The notes beneath the pieces are model-generated. The model saw only the letters and a list, made by a program, of their open reading frames with translations. It was not told where the DNA came from and searched no databases. Shown piece after piece: positions 53,732 to 60,913 of a stretch of 64,000 bases of DNA. This stretch comes from Algoriphagus pacificus (GTDB lineage Bacteria > Bacteroidota > Bacteroidia > Cytophagales > Cyclobacteriaceae). The stretch lies in assembly GCF_017254845.1 (NCBI RefSeq), contig NZ_JAFKCU010000001.1:1199048-1263047 (forward strand), in the 5' to 3' direction. How positions within the stretch are numbered: position 1 is the first letter of the stretch; the number at the start of each line of letters is the position of its first letter. The position numbers were made by a program, and so were the translations under genes.

Positions 53732-55522
53732 TCATTTAGATTTTTTGAGTTTATAGATTTTTTCATCGATAAGCAAACCATTTCCATCGTGTAAAAAGAC
53801 AAATACCAAACCACCAGAACTGCCCCAAGGTATGGCATTGGATAAAGGAACATTTGAAAAGCTCTGTACCGGTTTTTTTATACCATTTTCAAGATCTATT
53901 TCAAAAATTCCCGAAGCCCAATAGGTCAAATATAGGCTGTTTCCTTGGATTAGAATTTTTGGGGTTGTGTTAGCCCAGTAGCTAGTTGCAAATACTTCTG
54001 GTGCTTCTCCTAATTTATATCTATAAACTGTGTTTTCACCTAAATTTTCTAAGTAATAAATATATTCATCCTTAACAACTACCTTAAAGTTACTATACCT
54101 TAGTTGTGCTGGAATCTTATACTGACTTTCGCTCCACGTCAAACTGCTAGGGTCAAAAACAAAATAATTAGGATACCCATTAATTTCCATGTAAATTTTT
54201 TCTTGATACTCAAAAGACCGGTTTATTCTTGTGCTTTCAAATGGCGAAGGCGGTAGACTTTCCCAAATTCCAGTAGTGAGATCCAGTCTGCTGAAATCAT
54301 TATATATAACTTGATTTTGATTATCTCCTGTTTGCCCCAGTCCGTAATATAAGTATTTGCCTTGCGCACCGGCCATGACTCCCAAGTATCTATCAAAAGG
54401 CTTTGATATTGGTTCAATTTGATTGGTTTGATCACTTAAAAGATCGTAGATAAAAATTTTCTGGTCACTACTTGGGTCACTATTCCAATACAGCATTTTG
54501 TCCCCAATTATAAAAGTTGAATAATCGAGCAGGTTATAAGGAAGTTTGGAGCTATTTCTATAGGTTTCCCAGCTATTCAGGATTTCTAGATGATCAGGAT
54601 ATTCATAAGAGAAATCGTAGCTACGTAGGCTGATAGGATATTTTCCTACTGGTAGATTTCCAATTTGCAATACAAATTCTTGGTCTGTAATTTGATCAAT
54701 AGGGTAAGATATCGAAGGATACACATTATAACCGATGTATAATTCTGAATTTATATTGTAGGTATTTGGATTGAATTTCACCTTAATTTCATCGCCTACA
54801 TAGCCCACAAGGGGATAAATGGTTTCAATAAAAGGATATCCCATCGTGAAATAATCTTCTACAACAATAGTTTTGCCTCCACTGGTAAGATGAAGACTAA
54901 ATTTTTTGTCAGAACTTGGAAAAGGCAAATAAGTGCGTGACAATCTGAATTTTATTTCAGTCCTGCTTACACTAAGTATTTCGATATTGAAATAACTCTC
55001 AAAACCAGGTATTTTAATCTGGTTATTTTCAAGCCTGGAATTGAAATAATCACCTGTAATGGTTATTTCTGTGGTATTTAGAATAATGGATTGGGATATT
55101 TCTTTGATCTCTGGAGCTTTTACTCCCATACTTTGAAAGAGGATCCCCTCCCCATAAACAGTGTTTGCACCTGACTTAACAAAAGGACGTGCAATGTATT
55201 CTTCCCCTGCAATCATATCATATTCGATTTTGACAGTTTCTACTAAACGGGAAGGTCTACCGGGTTTTTCAATTATAAAGTATGGAGTGGTATTATTAAC
55301 AAAATTATGTCTTTTTGTCTCAAGATATTCGATCCCAAATCCAGTTATTTCTGCCTTTCCATCTTTTAGGATTTCGAAATCAATACTTGCACCGTTTTCA
55401 TTTATTGAATGTGCAGAGAGACTATTTACAAATGCATAGTTTCGGGGGGTGATTGTTTCCTCCAAAGTACAAGCTGAGAAGACTAAGATACAAAGCCAAG
55501 TGAACCTAAAAATTCTGTTCAT
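53732..55522 (-). CDS. envelope lipoprotein with TIG-like and Kelch-like regions
   Basis: A 596-aa protein with a lipoprotein signal (lipobox FSAC, lipidated Cys18). The N-terminal half (about 130-320) has IPT/TIG-like beta-sandwich segments (EISQSIILNTTEITITGDYF, IETIYPLVGYVGDEIKVKF). The C-terminal half has repeats resembling a Kelch-type propeller (FSRLDLTTGIWESLPPSPF, FVFDPSSLTWSESQY). Such proteins usually face the cell surface. It starts 6 bp after the stop of the barrel gene upstream, so the two are probably a unit. Function unknown. Confidence 0.85.
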   Translation of the reverse strand: MNRIFRFTWLCILVFSACTLEETITPRNYAFVNSLSAHSINENGASIDFEILKDGKAEITGFGIEYLETKRHNFVNNTTPYFIIEKPGRPSRLVETVKIEYDMIAGEEYIARPFVKSGANTVYGEGILFQSMGVKAPEIKEISQSIILNTTEITITGDYFNSRLENNQIKIPGFESYFNIEILSVSRTEIKFRLSRTYLPFPSSDKKFSLHLTSGGKTIVVEDYFTMGYPFIETIYPLVGYVGDEIKVKFNPNTYNINSELYIGYNVYPSISYPIDQITDQEFVLQIGNLPVGKYPISLRSYDFSYEYPDHLEILNSWETYRNSSKLPYNLLDYSTFIIGDKMLYWNSDPSSDQKIFIYDLLSDQTNQIEPISKPFDRYLGVMAGAQGKYLYYGLGQTGDNQNQVIYNDFSRLDLTTGIWESLPPSPFESTRINRSFEYQEKIYMEINGYPNYFVFDPSSLTWSESQYKIPAQLRYSNFKVVVKDEYIYYLENLGENTVYRYKLGEAPEVFATSYWANTTPKILIQGNSLYLTYWASGIFEIDLENGIKKPVQSFSNVPLSNAIPWGSSGGLVFVFLHDGNGLLIDEKIYKLKKSK

Positions 55523-55528
55523 TTCTAT

Positions 55529-56671
55529 TTAAAATTTAAATCCGGTAAAGAGTGAAAAAGAAATGATTTTTTGGGAATCTCCTGAATCCAAATGTGTCCT
55601 TCTTATGCCCGCTGCAATACCATTTGATTTTTCAAAATACTTTTCAAGACCTACTCCAAATGTAAATCCATTGGAATGGCTTTCTAATAATAAATCCTGA
55701 TGGTATGTTGTGATTGAAGCCCCTTCTTGTTGGGCTACATACATTCCGGTTTTTTTAAAATCTGTGAATGAAAAGACATATCCTGCTTCTAAAAATGCCC
55801 TAGTTCTATTTGGTTTGATATCGAGGTAAAACTTTCCTGTAATTGGAAGTTGAATAGTTGAGAACTCCATATAAATATCAGACTCAAAGAAATAAGGGCC
55901 GTTTGTATAATTAGTTAGTGTTTTTAATCCAAATGATGACCATGAAGGACCAAGATTGAGTGAAATATTTCTTTTGAAATTCAGGAATAATTCTCCATTG
56001 AAACCAATGTTAGCACCTGATCCGCTTAATGTTGCAGCTTGTAAACTGTTTGGTATATTGAATTGATTTTTCAGAAAAGTAATTCCCACAAAAGGTGTAA
56101 AAACTAACATGGGAGTATAGGTTCTTGTTTCTTCATGTCGTGCTGCTGTATTGAAAAAGTAGGTCAGGTCATACCAATTTAGACCGGTGATGGCTATCAA
56201 TGGTTTTAAGTCAGAATTATCAATAATTTCTTCCAGAACAATTGGATATGACTCATCCAGGTGAATCAATTTGTCCTCGGTTTCTATAAAGAATTCGTCC
56301 TTTTCTTGATTCAATTGCCACAGTTTTATCTTATCAAACTCTTGTGGCAAAAGTTCCAGGTAAACGGTCTTTGTGATCCCATTACTTTGAACAGTTTTTC
56401 TAAAAAATTTCCGCTGGTTAAACATTAATTCATCCACTTCATCAATGGAATACCTTTTAAACCCCTCCCGAGATCTAATTTTAAAATAGACAACAGTATT
56501 TTCTTCAGAAGGGAGATCTCTAATTATCCCTTGCGTGTAGGCTTTGCTTTGGATTACAATATAGTCTCGCTTTTGAGCTATTGATTCATGGTTGATCACA
56601 AAGAAACCAATTAAACAAATAAGAAATAATCTGAAATATTCAGGAAAAGCAGGGATATGAATGTTTATCAA
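55529..56671 (-). CDS. outer-membrane beta-barrel protein with N-terminal extension; TTG start
   Basis: A 380-aa protein. The signal peptide is visible (hydrophobic LFLICLIGFFVINHESIAQ) but the only usable start that keeps it is TTG at 56671; an in-frame stop lies 15 bp upstream and there is no ATG before residue 80 or so. After an N-terminal periplasmic-type region (about 35-160), the rest shows alternating strands with aromatic ends and a terminal FSLFTGFKF, as in outer-membrane barrels. Precedes the TIG/Kelch lipoprotein by 6 bp. Family not recognised. Confidence 0.75.
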   Translation of the reverse strand: MINIHIPAFPEYFRLFLICLIGFFVINHESIAQKRDYIVIQSKAYTQGIIRDLPSEENTVVYFKIRSREGFKRYSIDEVDELMFNQRKFFRKTVQSNGITKTVYLELLPQEFDKIKLWQLNQEKDEFFIETEDKLIHLDESYPIVLEEIIDNSDLKPLIAITGLNWYDLTYFFNTAARHEETRTYTPMLVFTPFVGITFLKNQFNIPNSLQAATLSGSGANIGFNGELFLNFKRNISLNLGPSWSSFGLKTLTNYTNGPYFFESDIYMEFSTIQLPITGKFYLDIKPNRTRAFLEAGYVFSFTDFKKTGMYVAQQEGASITTYHQDLLLESHSNGFTFGVGLEKYFEKSNGIAAGIRRTHLDSGDSQKIISFSLFTGFKF

Positions 56672-56901
56672 TTGAGCTTTAAATTAGAATTAGTTAAAAA
56701 TTTGTCGAAATAAAGCTATTTTAGTTAGAATAAAAAACATCAAACTAATTATTATGGATATAGGTTTTTTGAAAGTTTGTAAAAGGCATATTAAGGTTGT
56801 ACGGAATTTATTTTGGCAACCAGATAGCATTAATTGGTTTAATCTGAGCTCCAAAATTTGCTCGGATAATTCATGGTATAAAGATATCATATTTATAAAA
56901 G

Positions 56902-56918
56902 CCTAGTACCATACTAGG
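56902..56918. promoter_or_regulatory. palindrome upstream of the Rrf2 regulator gene
   Basis: Perfect inverted repeat CCTAGTA-CCA-TACTAGG, overlapped on its right side by a second dyad GGGTA-T-TACCC. It lies 18 nt before the -7 element of the regulator, where a -33 box would be, so it is a candidate autoregulatory operator. Confidence 0.55.
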
Positions 56919-56936
56919 GTATTACCCAAAATAGCT

Positions 56937-56944
56937 TATTTTTG
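56937..56944 (+). promoter_or_regulatory. -7 element 3 nt from the Rrf2 ATG
   Basis: TATTTTTGC matches TAnnTTTG(C); the start codon follows after CTT. No TTG -33; the palindrome at 56902-56918 occupies that place. Confidence 0.5.
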
Positions 56945-56947
56945 CTT

Positions 56948-57364
56948 ATGCTTTCTAAAAAGACCAAGTACGCCCTGCATGCCCTAACTTACCTAGGTAA
57001 GCATAAGGATGAAAAAACTGTTTTGATCCAAGATATTGCCGAGGAGCATGGCATTTCCCATAAGTTTTTGGAGAACATCCTTTTGGAACTCAAAAAAGCC
57101 GGTATGCTAGGAAGTAAGAAGGGTAAAGGTGGAGGATATTACCTGATCAAAGAACCTAAGGATATTCCTCTTTCCAAAGTAATCCGTCTGCTCGATGGAC
57201 CTATTGCTCTGCTACCATGTGTAAGTTTAAATTACTACGAACCCTGTGCTGAATGTAAAACGGAAGCGCTTTGCGGAATTAATAAGGTAATGATTCAGGT
57301 AAGAGACGAAACACTTAAAATACTGGAAAACAAGACCTTAGAAGATATTTTAAAAATAGGATAA
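56948..57364 (+). CDS. Rrf2-family transcriptional regulator
   Basis: A 138-aa winged-helix regulator of the Rrf2 (IscR/CymR/NsrR) family. DNA-binding domain: MLSKKTKYALHALTYL, VLIQDIAEEHGISHKFLENILLELKKAG, and wing GSKKGKGGGYYL. The C-terminal part has four cysteines, Cys91, Cys100, Cys103 and Cys109 (CVSLNYYEPCAECKTEALC), which could ligate an Fe-S cluster or sense thiols. A TTG at 56942 is rejected because the ATG at 56948 gives the standard N-terminus. It directly precedes the sulfate-assimilation operon and is its likely regulator (inference). Confidence 0.92.
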   Translation: MLSKKTKYALHALTYLGKHKDEKTVLIQDIAEEHGISHKFLENILLELKKAGMLGSKKGKGGGYYLIKEPKDIPLSKVIRLLDGPIALLPCVSLNYYEPCAECKTEALCGINKVMIQVRDETLKILENKTLEDILKIG

Positions 57365-57376
57365 AATTTTTTCACC

Positions 57377-57405
57377 ATAAACCCTATAAAATAAATAGGG
57401 TTTAT
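57377..57405. promoter_or_regulatory. operator-like inverted repeat of the sulfate-assimilation operon
   Basis: Perfect 11-bp arms ATAAACCCTAT (57377-57387) and ATAGGGTTTAT (57395-57405) with a 7-nt spacer, ending 1 nt before the -7 box (57407-57414) and covering the -33 position. Shares TAGGGT with the dyad before the Rrf2 gene. Predicted Rrf2 binding site. It could also act as a hairpin of the Rrf2 mRNA end, but lacks a clean T-run on either side. Confidence 0.6.
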
Positions 57406-57406
57406 A

Positions 57407-57414
57407 TACTTTTG
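57407..57414 (+). promoter_or_regulatory. -7 element of the sulfate-assimilation operon
   Basis: TACTTTTG matches TAnnTTTG, 25 nt before the DUF2061 ATG. No TTG -33, as the operator lies there, which suggests activator-dependent or repressible expression. Confidence 0.55.
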
Positions 57415-57439
57415 TGCTTTACGCTCGTATAAACCTGAT

Positions 57440-57712
57440 ATGATTTTAGACCAACCACTTAAGAAGCTATTTAGCAGTAAGCCTGGCAAAGACAGCAATG
57501 TAAAGAGTCTGCTAAAATCCATTTCTTGGAGAATTGTCGGTACGATCGATACTATTATTATCTCCTACTTTGTGACAGGAGAATTTGTAATGGCCTTATC
57601 CATTGGATCGGTAGAAGTATTCTCTAAGATCATTTTATTCTATTTCCATGAGCGAGTTTGGGAATCTGTACCTAAAGTAAAAGCCGATGACACTCAAAAA
57701 GAATATGCATGA
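57440..57712 (+). CDS. DUF2061 membrane protein
   Basis: A 90-aa protein of the DUF2061 family: SLLKSISWRIVGTIDTIIISYFVTG, then a second helix ALSIGSVEVFSKIILFYFHERVWE, which fits the family's conserved layout of two membrane segments. It heads the sulfate-assimilation operon and its end overlaps cysH. DUF2061 genes often sit with sulfate-reduction genes; a role in sulfate or sulfite handling at the membrane is possible but unproven. Confidence 0.9.
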   Translation: MILDQPLKKLFSSKPGKDSNVKSLLKSISWRIVGTIDTIIISYFVTGEFVMALSIGSVEVFSKIILFYFHERVWESVPKVKADDTQKEYA

Positions 57713-58391
57713 ATTAGAGGCTCAGCTTAGTGAACTGAGCGCACAGGAAGGGTTGGCTTTGATTGCAGATTTGTTTCCTGGAAAAGTCACTTTCTCAACT
57801 TCTTTGGGACAGGAAGATCAGGTGATCACGCAATTGATTGCTGCGGCTAATTTGCCAATTTCTATCTTTTCACTAGATACAGGAAGATTATTTCCTGAGA
57901 CTTTGGATCTACTTTCCAGAACTGAGGCTAAATACAAACAAAACATCAAAGTCTATTACCCTACTACTGAATCAGTAGAAAAACTGGTTTCAGAAATTGG
58001 TATCAATGGGTTTTACGACTCTGTAGAAAATCGCAAATCCTGCTGCTTTGTAAGAAAAGTAGAGCCTTTAAAAAGAGCTTTGGCAGGAAATGAAGTTTGG
58101 GTGACTGGTCTTCGTGCTGAGCAATCTGCCAACAGATCGGGAATGAAGCGAATTGAATGGGATGAAGGCAACCAGATCCTAAAATTCAATCCCTTGTTGG
58201 ATTGGACTTTTGAAGAAATGATCGCCTATATCTCTGAAAAGAATATACCATACAATCCTCTCCATGATAAAGGTTTTATCAGTATCGGTTGCGCTCCATG
58301 TACCCGTGCAATTATGGAAGGAGAAGATGCCAGAGCAGGTCGATGGTGGTGGGAAGACTCTAAAAAAGAATGTGGCCTGCATGCCAAGTGA
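57687..58391 (+). CDS. cysH: adenylylsulfate (APS) reductase CysH, 4Fe-4S type
   Basis: Reduces APS to sulfite using thioredoxin. The 234-aa product has the PP-loop-like FSTSLGQEDQVI, SLDTGRLFPET, the Fe-S cysteines in RKSCCF (Cys119, Cys120) and GCAPC (Cys202, Cys205), and the catalytic Cys229 in KKECGLH. The Cys-Cys...Cys-x2-Cys set marks the APS-using enzyme rather than PAPS reductase. Two starts are possible: ATG at 57687 (26-bp overlap with DUF2061) or ATG at 57705 (8-bp overlap), the latter giving a more usual N-terminus. Confidence 0.94.
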   Translation: MTLKKNMHELEAQLSELSAQEGLALIADLFPGKVTFSTSLGQEDQVITQLIAAANLPISIFSLDTGRLFPETLDLLSRTEAKYKQNIKVYYPTTESVEKLVSEIGINGFYDSVENRKSCCFVRKVEPLKRALAGNEVWVTGLRAEQSANRSGMKRIEWDEGNQILKFNPLLDWTFEEMIAYISEKNIPYNPLHDKGFISIGCAPCTRAIMEGEDARAGRWWWEDSKKECGLHAK

Positions 58392-58489
58392 GATATAAGA
58401 TTTAAGACGTAAGATTTCAGAAATAATTACTTCGAAAAAGGTCCTTTTGGAAATAATGAAGTCAATTCGAAGACATAAATAGTAAGGAA

Positions 58490-59389
58490 ATGAACAACCT
58501 ATTAATACCTAATCCAAAAGAAGCAGAATCGATCCACATCATTCGTGAGGTGGCGGCGCAATTTGAGCGTCCGGTTTTGCTTTTTTCTGGAGGAAAAGAT
58601 TCCATTACTTTGGTCAGGTTAGCACAAAAGGCATTTTACCCTGCCAAAATTCCTTTTCCATTATTGCATGTGGATACAGGGCATAATTTTCCTGAGACGA
58701 TCGAATTTCGGGACAAATTGGTGGCGGAATTGGGATTGGAATTGATCGTGAGAAATGTGCAAGATTCCATTGATCAGGGAAAAGTAAGAGAAGAGCGTGG
58801 AAGGTATTCCAGTAGAAATTCCCTTCAGACTACGACGCTTTTGGATGCCATCGAAGAATTCAAATTTGATGCTTGTATCGGAGGAGCAAGAAGAGATGAG
58901 GAGAAAGCAAGAGCGAAAGAAAGAGTCTTTTCGGTAAGAGATGATTTCGGTCAATGGGATGAGAAAAACCAACGTCCGGAGCTTTTCGATATGCTAAATG
59001 GCAAAATCCATGTGGGACAGAATGTGCGTTGTTTCCCTATTTCCAACTGGACCGAATTGGATGTTTGGGAGTATATCAAAACCGAGAATATTGAGATTCC
59101 TTCGATCTATTTCGCTCATGAACGCGAGGTTTTCTTCCGTGACGGAATGATCTGGACAGCCAATGAGCATGTTTTTAGAGAGCCTCATGAAGAAGTGATG
59201 GTTAAAATGGTTCGTTTCAGAACTGTGGGAGACATGACTTGTACTGCCGCTGTACTCTCGGAAGCAGTTTCCTTGGATGATGTAGTAGGAGAAATCAGAG
59301 AATCCACCATCTCCGAAAGAGGAGCTAGAATCGACGACAAGCGATCCGAAGCTGCGATGGAAACCAGAAAGAAAGTGGGATATTTTTAG
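58490..59389 (+). CDS. cysD: sulfate adenylyltransferase subunit 2 (CysD)
   Basis: Catalytic subunit of ATP sulfurylase that makes APS from sulfate and ATP with CysN. The 299-aa product has the PP-loop LFSGGKDSITLVRLA (about 31-45), LHVDTGHNFPETIEFRD, GGARRDEEKARAKER and the C-terminal RISERGA-like STISERGARIDDK. Length typical. The 98-bp gap after cysH carries direct TAAGATTT repeats and a CTTCGAA/TTCGAAG dyad (58430-58436, 58466-58472) but no terminator. Confidence 0.96.
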   Translation: MNNLLIPNPKEAESIHIIREVAAQFERPVLLFSGGKDSITLVRLAQKAFYPAKIPFPLLHVDTGHNFPETIEFRDKLVAELGLELIVRNVQDSIDQGKVREERGRYSSRNSLQTTTLLDAIEEFKFDACIGGARRDEEKARAKERVFSVRDDFGQWDEKNQRPELFDMLNGKIHVGQNVRCFPISNWTELDVWEYIKTENIEIPSIYFAHEREVFFRDGMIWTANEHVFREPHEEVMVKMVRFRTVGDMTCTAAVLSEAVSLDDVVGEIRESTISERGARIDDKRSEAAMETRKKVGYF

Positions 59390-59408
59390 AAGATAAAATG
59401 GAAATACA

Positions 59409-59492
59409 ATTGAAATAGATCCCCCAAGCGGGATAAGATAAGGATAAATTATCGCTATGTATTTCGCTGAACAAAGTGAAGCCTATTTCAAT
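59409..59492. other. structured non-coding element between cysD and cysN
   Basis: Perfect 10-bp inverted repeat ATTGAAATAG (59409-59418) with CTATTTCAAT (59483-59492). The 64-nt interior can form a smaller stem around TTCGCT/AGTGAA. No gene fits here. Could be a mobile intergenic repeat or an mRNA processing element. Confidence 0.5.
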
Positions 59493-59530
59493 AGTTTTTC
59501 TACAGTATTTCGTCAAGAAAAAGAACAATA

Positions 59531-60790
59531 ATGGATATACAAGGAAGAAAACTAATCAAAATCGCTACTGCCGGCTCTGTAGATGACGGCAAAAGCACAT
59601 TGATCGGACGATTATTATACGATACCAAATCTTTGACTACTGATAAAATCGAGGCAATCGAACGCAGTTCCAAACAACGCGGGTACGATTACTTGGATTT
59701 TTCTTTGGCAACTGACGGCTTGGTAGCTGAGCGTGAGCAGGGAATAACTATCGACGTAGCTCATATTTACTTTAATACCGAAAAGACCAATTTTATCGTA
59801 GCCGATACTCCTGGTCACGTCGAGTATACCCGAAATATGGTGACTGGTGCATCTACCTCTCAAGTTGCTATTATTTTGATTGATGCGCGAAAAGGTGTGA
59901 TTGAGCAAACTTATCGTCACTTTTTCATTGCCAATTTGCTTCGCATCAGCCATGTCGTAGTTGCGATAAATAAAATGGATTTGGTGAATTATGACGAGGA
60001 GACATTCCTGAAAATTAAATCGGACTTTGATGTCTTGGTGGAAAAGTCTGATTTTTCTGAAGATCAAATCACGTTCATTCCTGTTTCTGCTTTGAAAGGA
60101 GAAAATATAGCTTCCAAGTCTGAGGAAATGCCTTGGTATGTAGGAAATACATTATTGGATCATTTGGAAGTGCTTGAGCCTGAAGATTTGCAGGAAAGCT
60201 CTGTTGCCAGATTCCCGATTCAATATGTGATCCGACCAAAAACTGAAGCGTTTCATGATTTTAGAGGATTCTCAGGAAAACTTTATGGAGGCAGTTTGAA
60301 AGTTGGAGATGAGGTAACCTTGCTTCCTTCTTTGAATACTTCTAAAATTAAAAGCATCCACTTCTTTGATCAAGAAATCGACGAAGCAGCTCCGGGTAGC
60401 TCGATTGCTGTGACTTTGGAGACTGAAGTTGATTTGAGCAGAGGGGATATGCTGGTCAAAAGCTCCCATGTTCCACAAAGTGAAAAGCAGATCTCTGCTA
60501 CCATTTGTCAGGTAAACAGCAAAGCTTTACGCGTTGGGGCGAAGTATATTTTACAACATGGAGTCAACCGTGTTTTGGCCAAAGTGGATCAGATCGAAGC
60601 AAAAATCCATACCGATTTTTCTGGAACAGAGGAAACAGATCAATTAAAGCTCAATGATATTGGGAAGGTTCGTTTCAGACTGAGCAAGCCAATACACTTC
60701 GATTCTTACAAGGATAATAAATCCAATGGAAGTTTTATCCTGATCGAAGAAGGGGATTTTGACACAGTTTCTGTCGGATTTATCGATTAA
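59531..60790 (+). CDS. cysN: sulfate adenylyltransferase subunit 1 (CysN), GTPase
   Basis: GTPase subunit that drives APS synthesis by CysD. The 419-aa product has G1 GSVDDGKS (15-22), G3 DTPGH and G4 NKMD, followed by EF-Tu-like beta-barrel domains. It ends without an APS-kinase (CysC) domain, which fits an APS-reducing CysH that needs no PAPS. A hairpin follows before the sulfite reductase gene. Confidence 0.95.
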   Translation: MDIQGRKLIKIATAGSVDDGKSTLIGRLLYDTKSLTTDKIEAIERSSKQRGYDYLDFSLATDGLVAEREQGITIDVAHIYFNTEKTNFIVADTPGHVEYTRNMVTGASTSQVAIILIDARKGVIEQTYRHFFIANLLRISHVVVAINKMDLVNYDEETFLKIKSDFDVLVEKSDFSEDQITFIPVSALKGENIASKSEEMPWYVGNTLLDHLEVLEPEDLQESSVARFPIQYVIRPKTEAFHDFRGFSGKLYGGSLKVGDEVTLLPSLNTSKIKSIHFFDQEIDEAAPGSSIAVTLETEVDLSRGDMLVKSSHVPQSEKQISATICQVNSKALRVGAKYILQHGVNRVLAKVDQIEAKIHTDFSGTEETDQLKLNDIGKVRFRLSKPIHFDSYKDNKSNGSFILIEEGDFDTVSVGFID

Positions 60791-60836
60791 GCAGCAACCT
60801 AGGTAATCGATTGAAACACATCGATTCATGAATACA

Positions 60837-60865
60837 AAAACGTCCGGAAAAACCCCGGACGTTTT
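60837..60865 (+). terminator. hairpin between cysN and the sulfite reductase gene
   Basis: An 11-bp AAAACGTCCGG/CCGGACGTTTT stem, 7-nt loop, short T-tail. An internal terminator or attenuator in the sulfur cluster. Confidence 0.8.
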
Positions 60866-60887
60866 ACTCAAACATTTTAACCACAAT

Positions 60888-60897
60888 CCCTATAGGG
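60888..60897. promoter_or_regulatory. CCCTATAGGG palindrome before the sulfite reductase gene
   Basis: A perfect 10-bp palindrome made of the same CCCTAT and ATAGGG half-sites that form the operator at 57377-57405, placed 16 nt before the ATG. A second binding site for the same regulator is possible. Confidence 0.4.
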
Positions 60898-60913
60898 AAA
60901 AACAAGTAAAGCC

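Noticed and set aside
59615-60067. 150-aa minus-strand frame inside cysN
   Set aside because: Antisense to a certain gene and without features.
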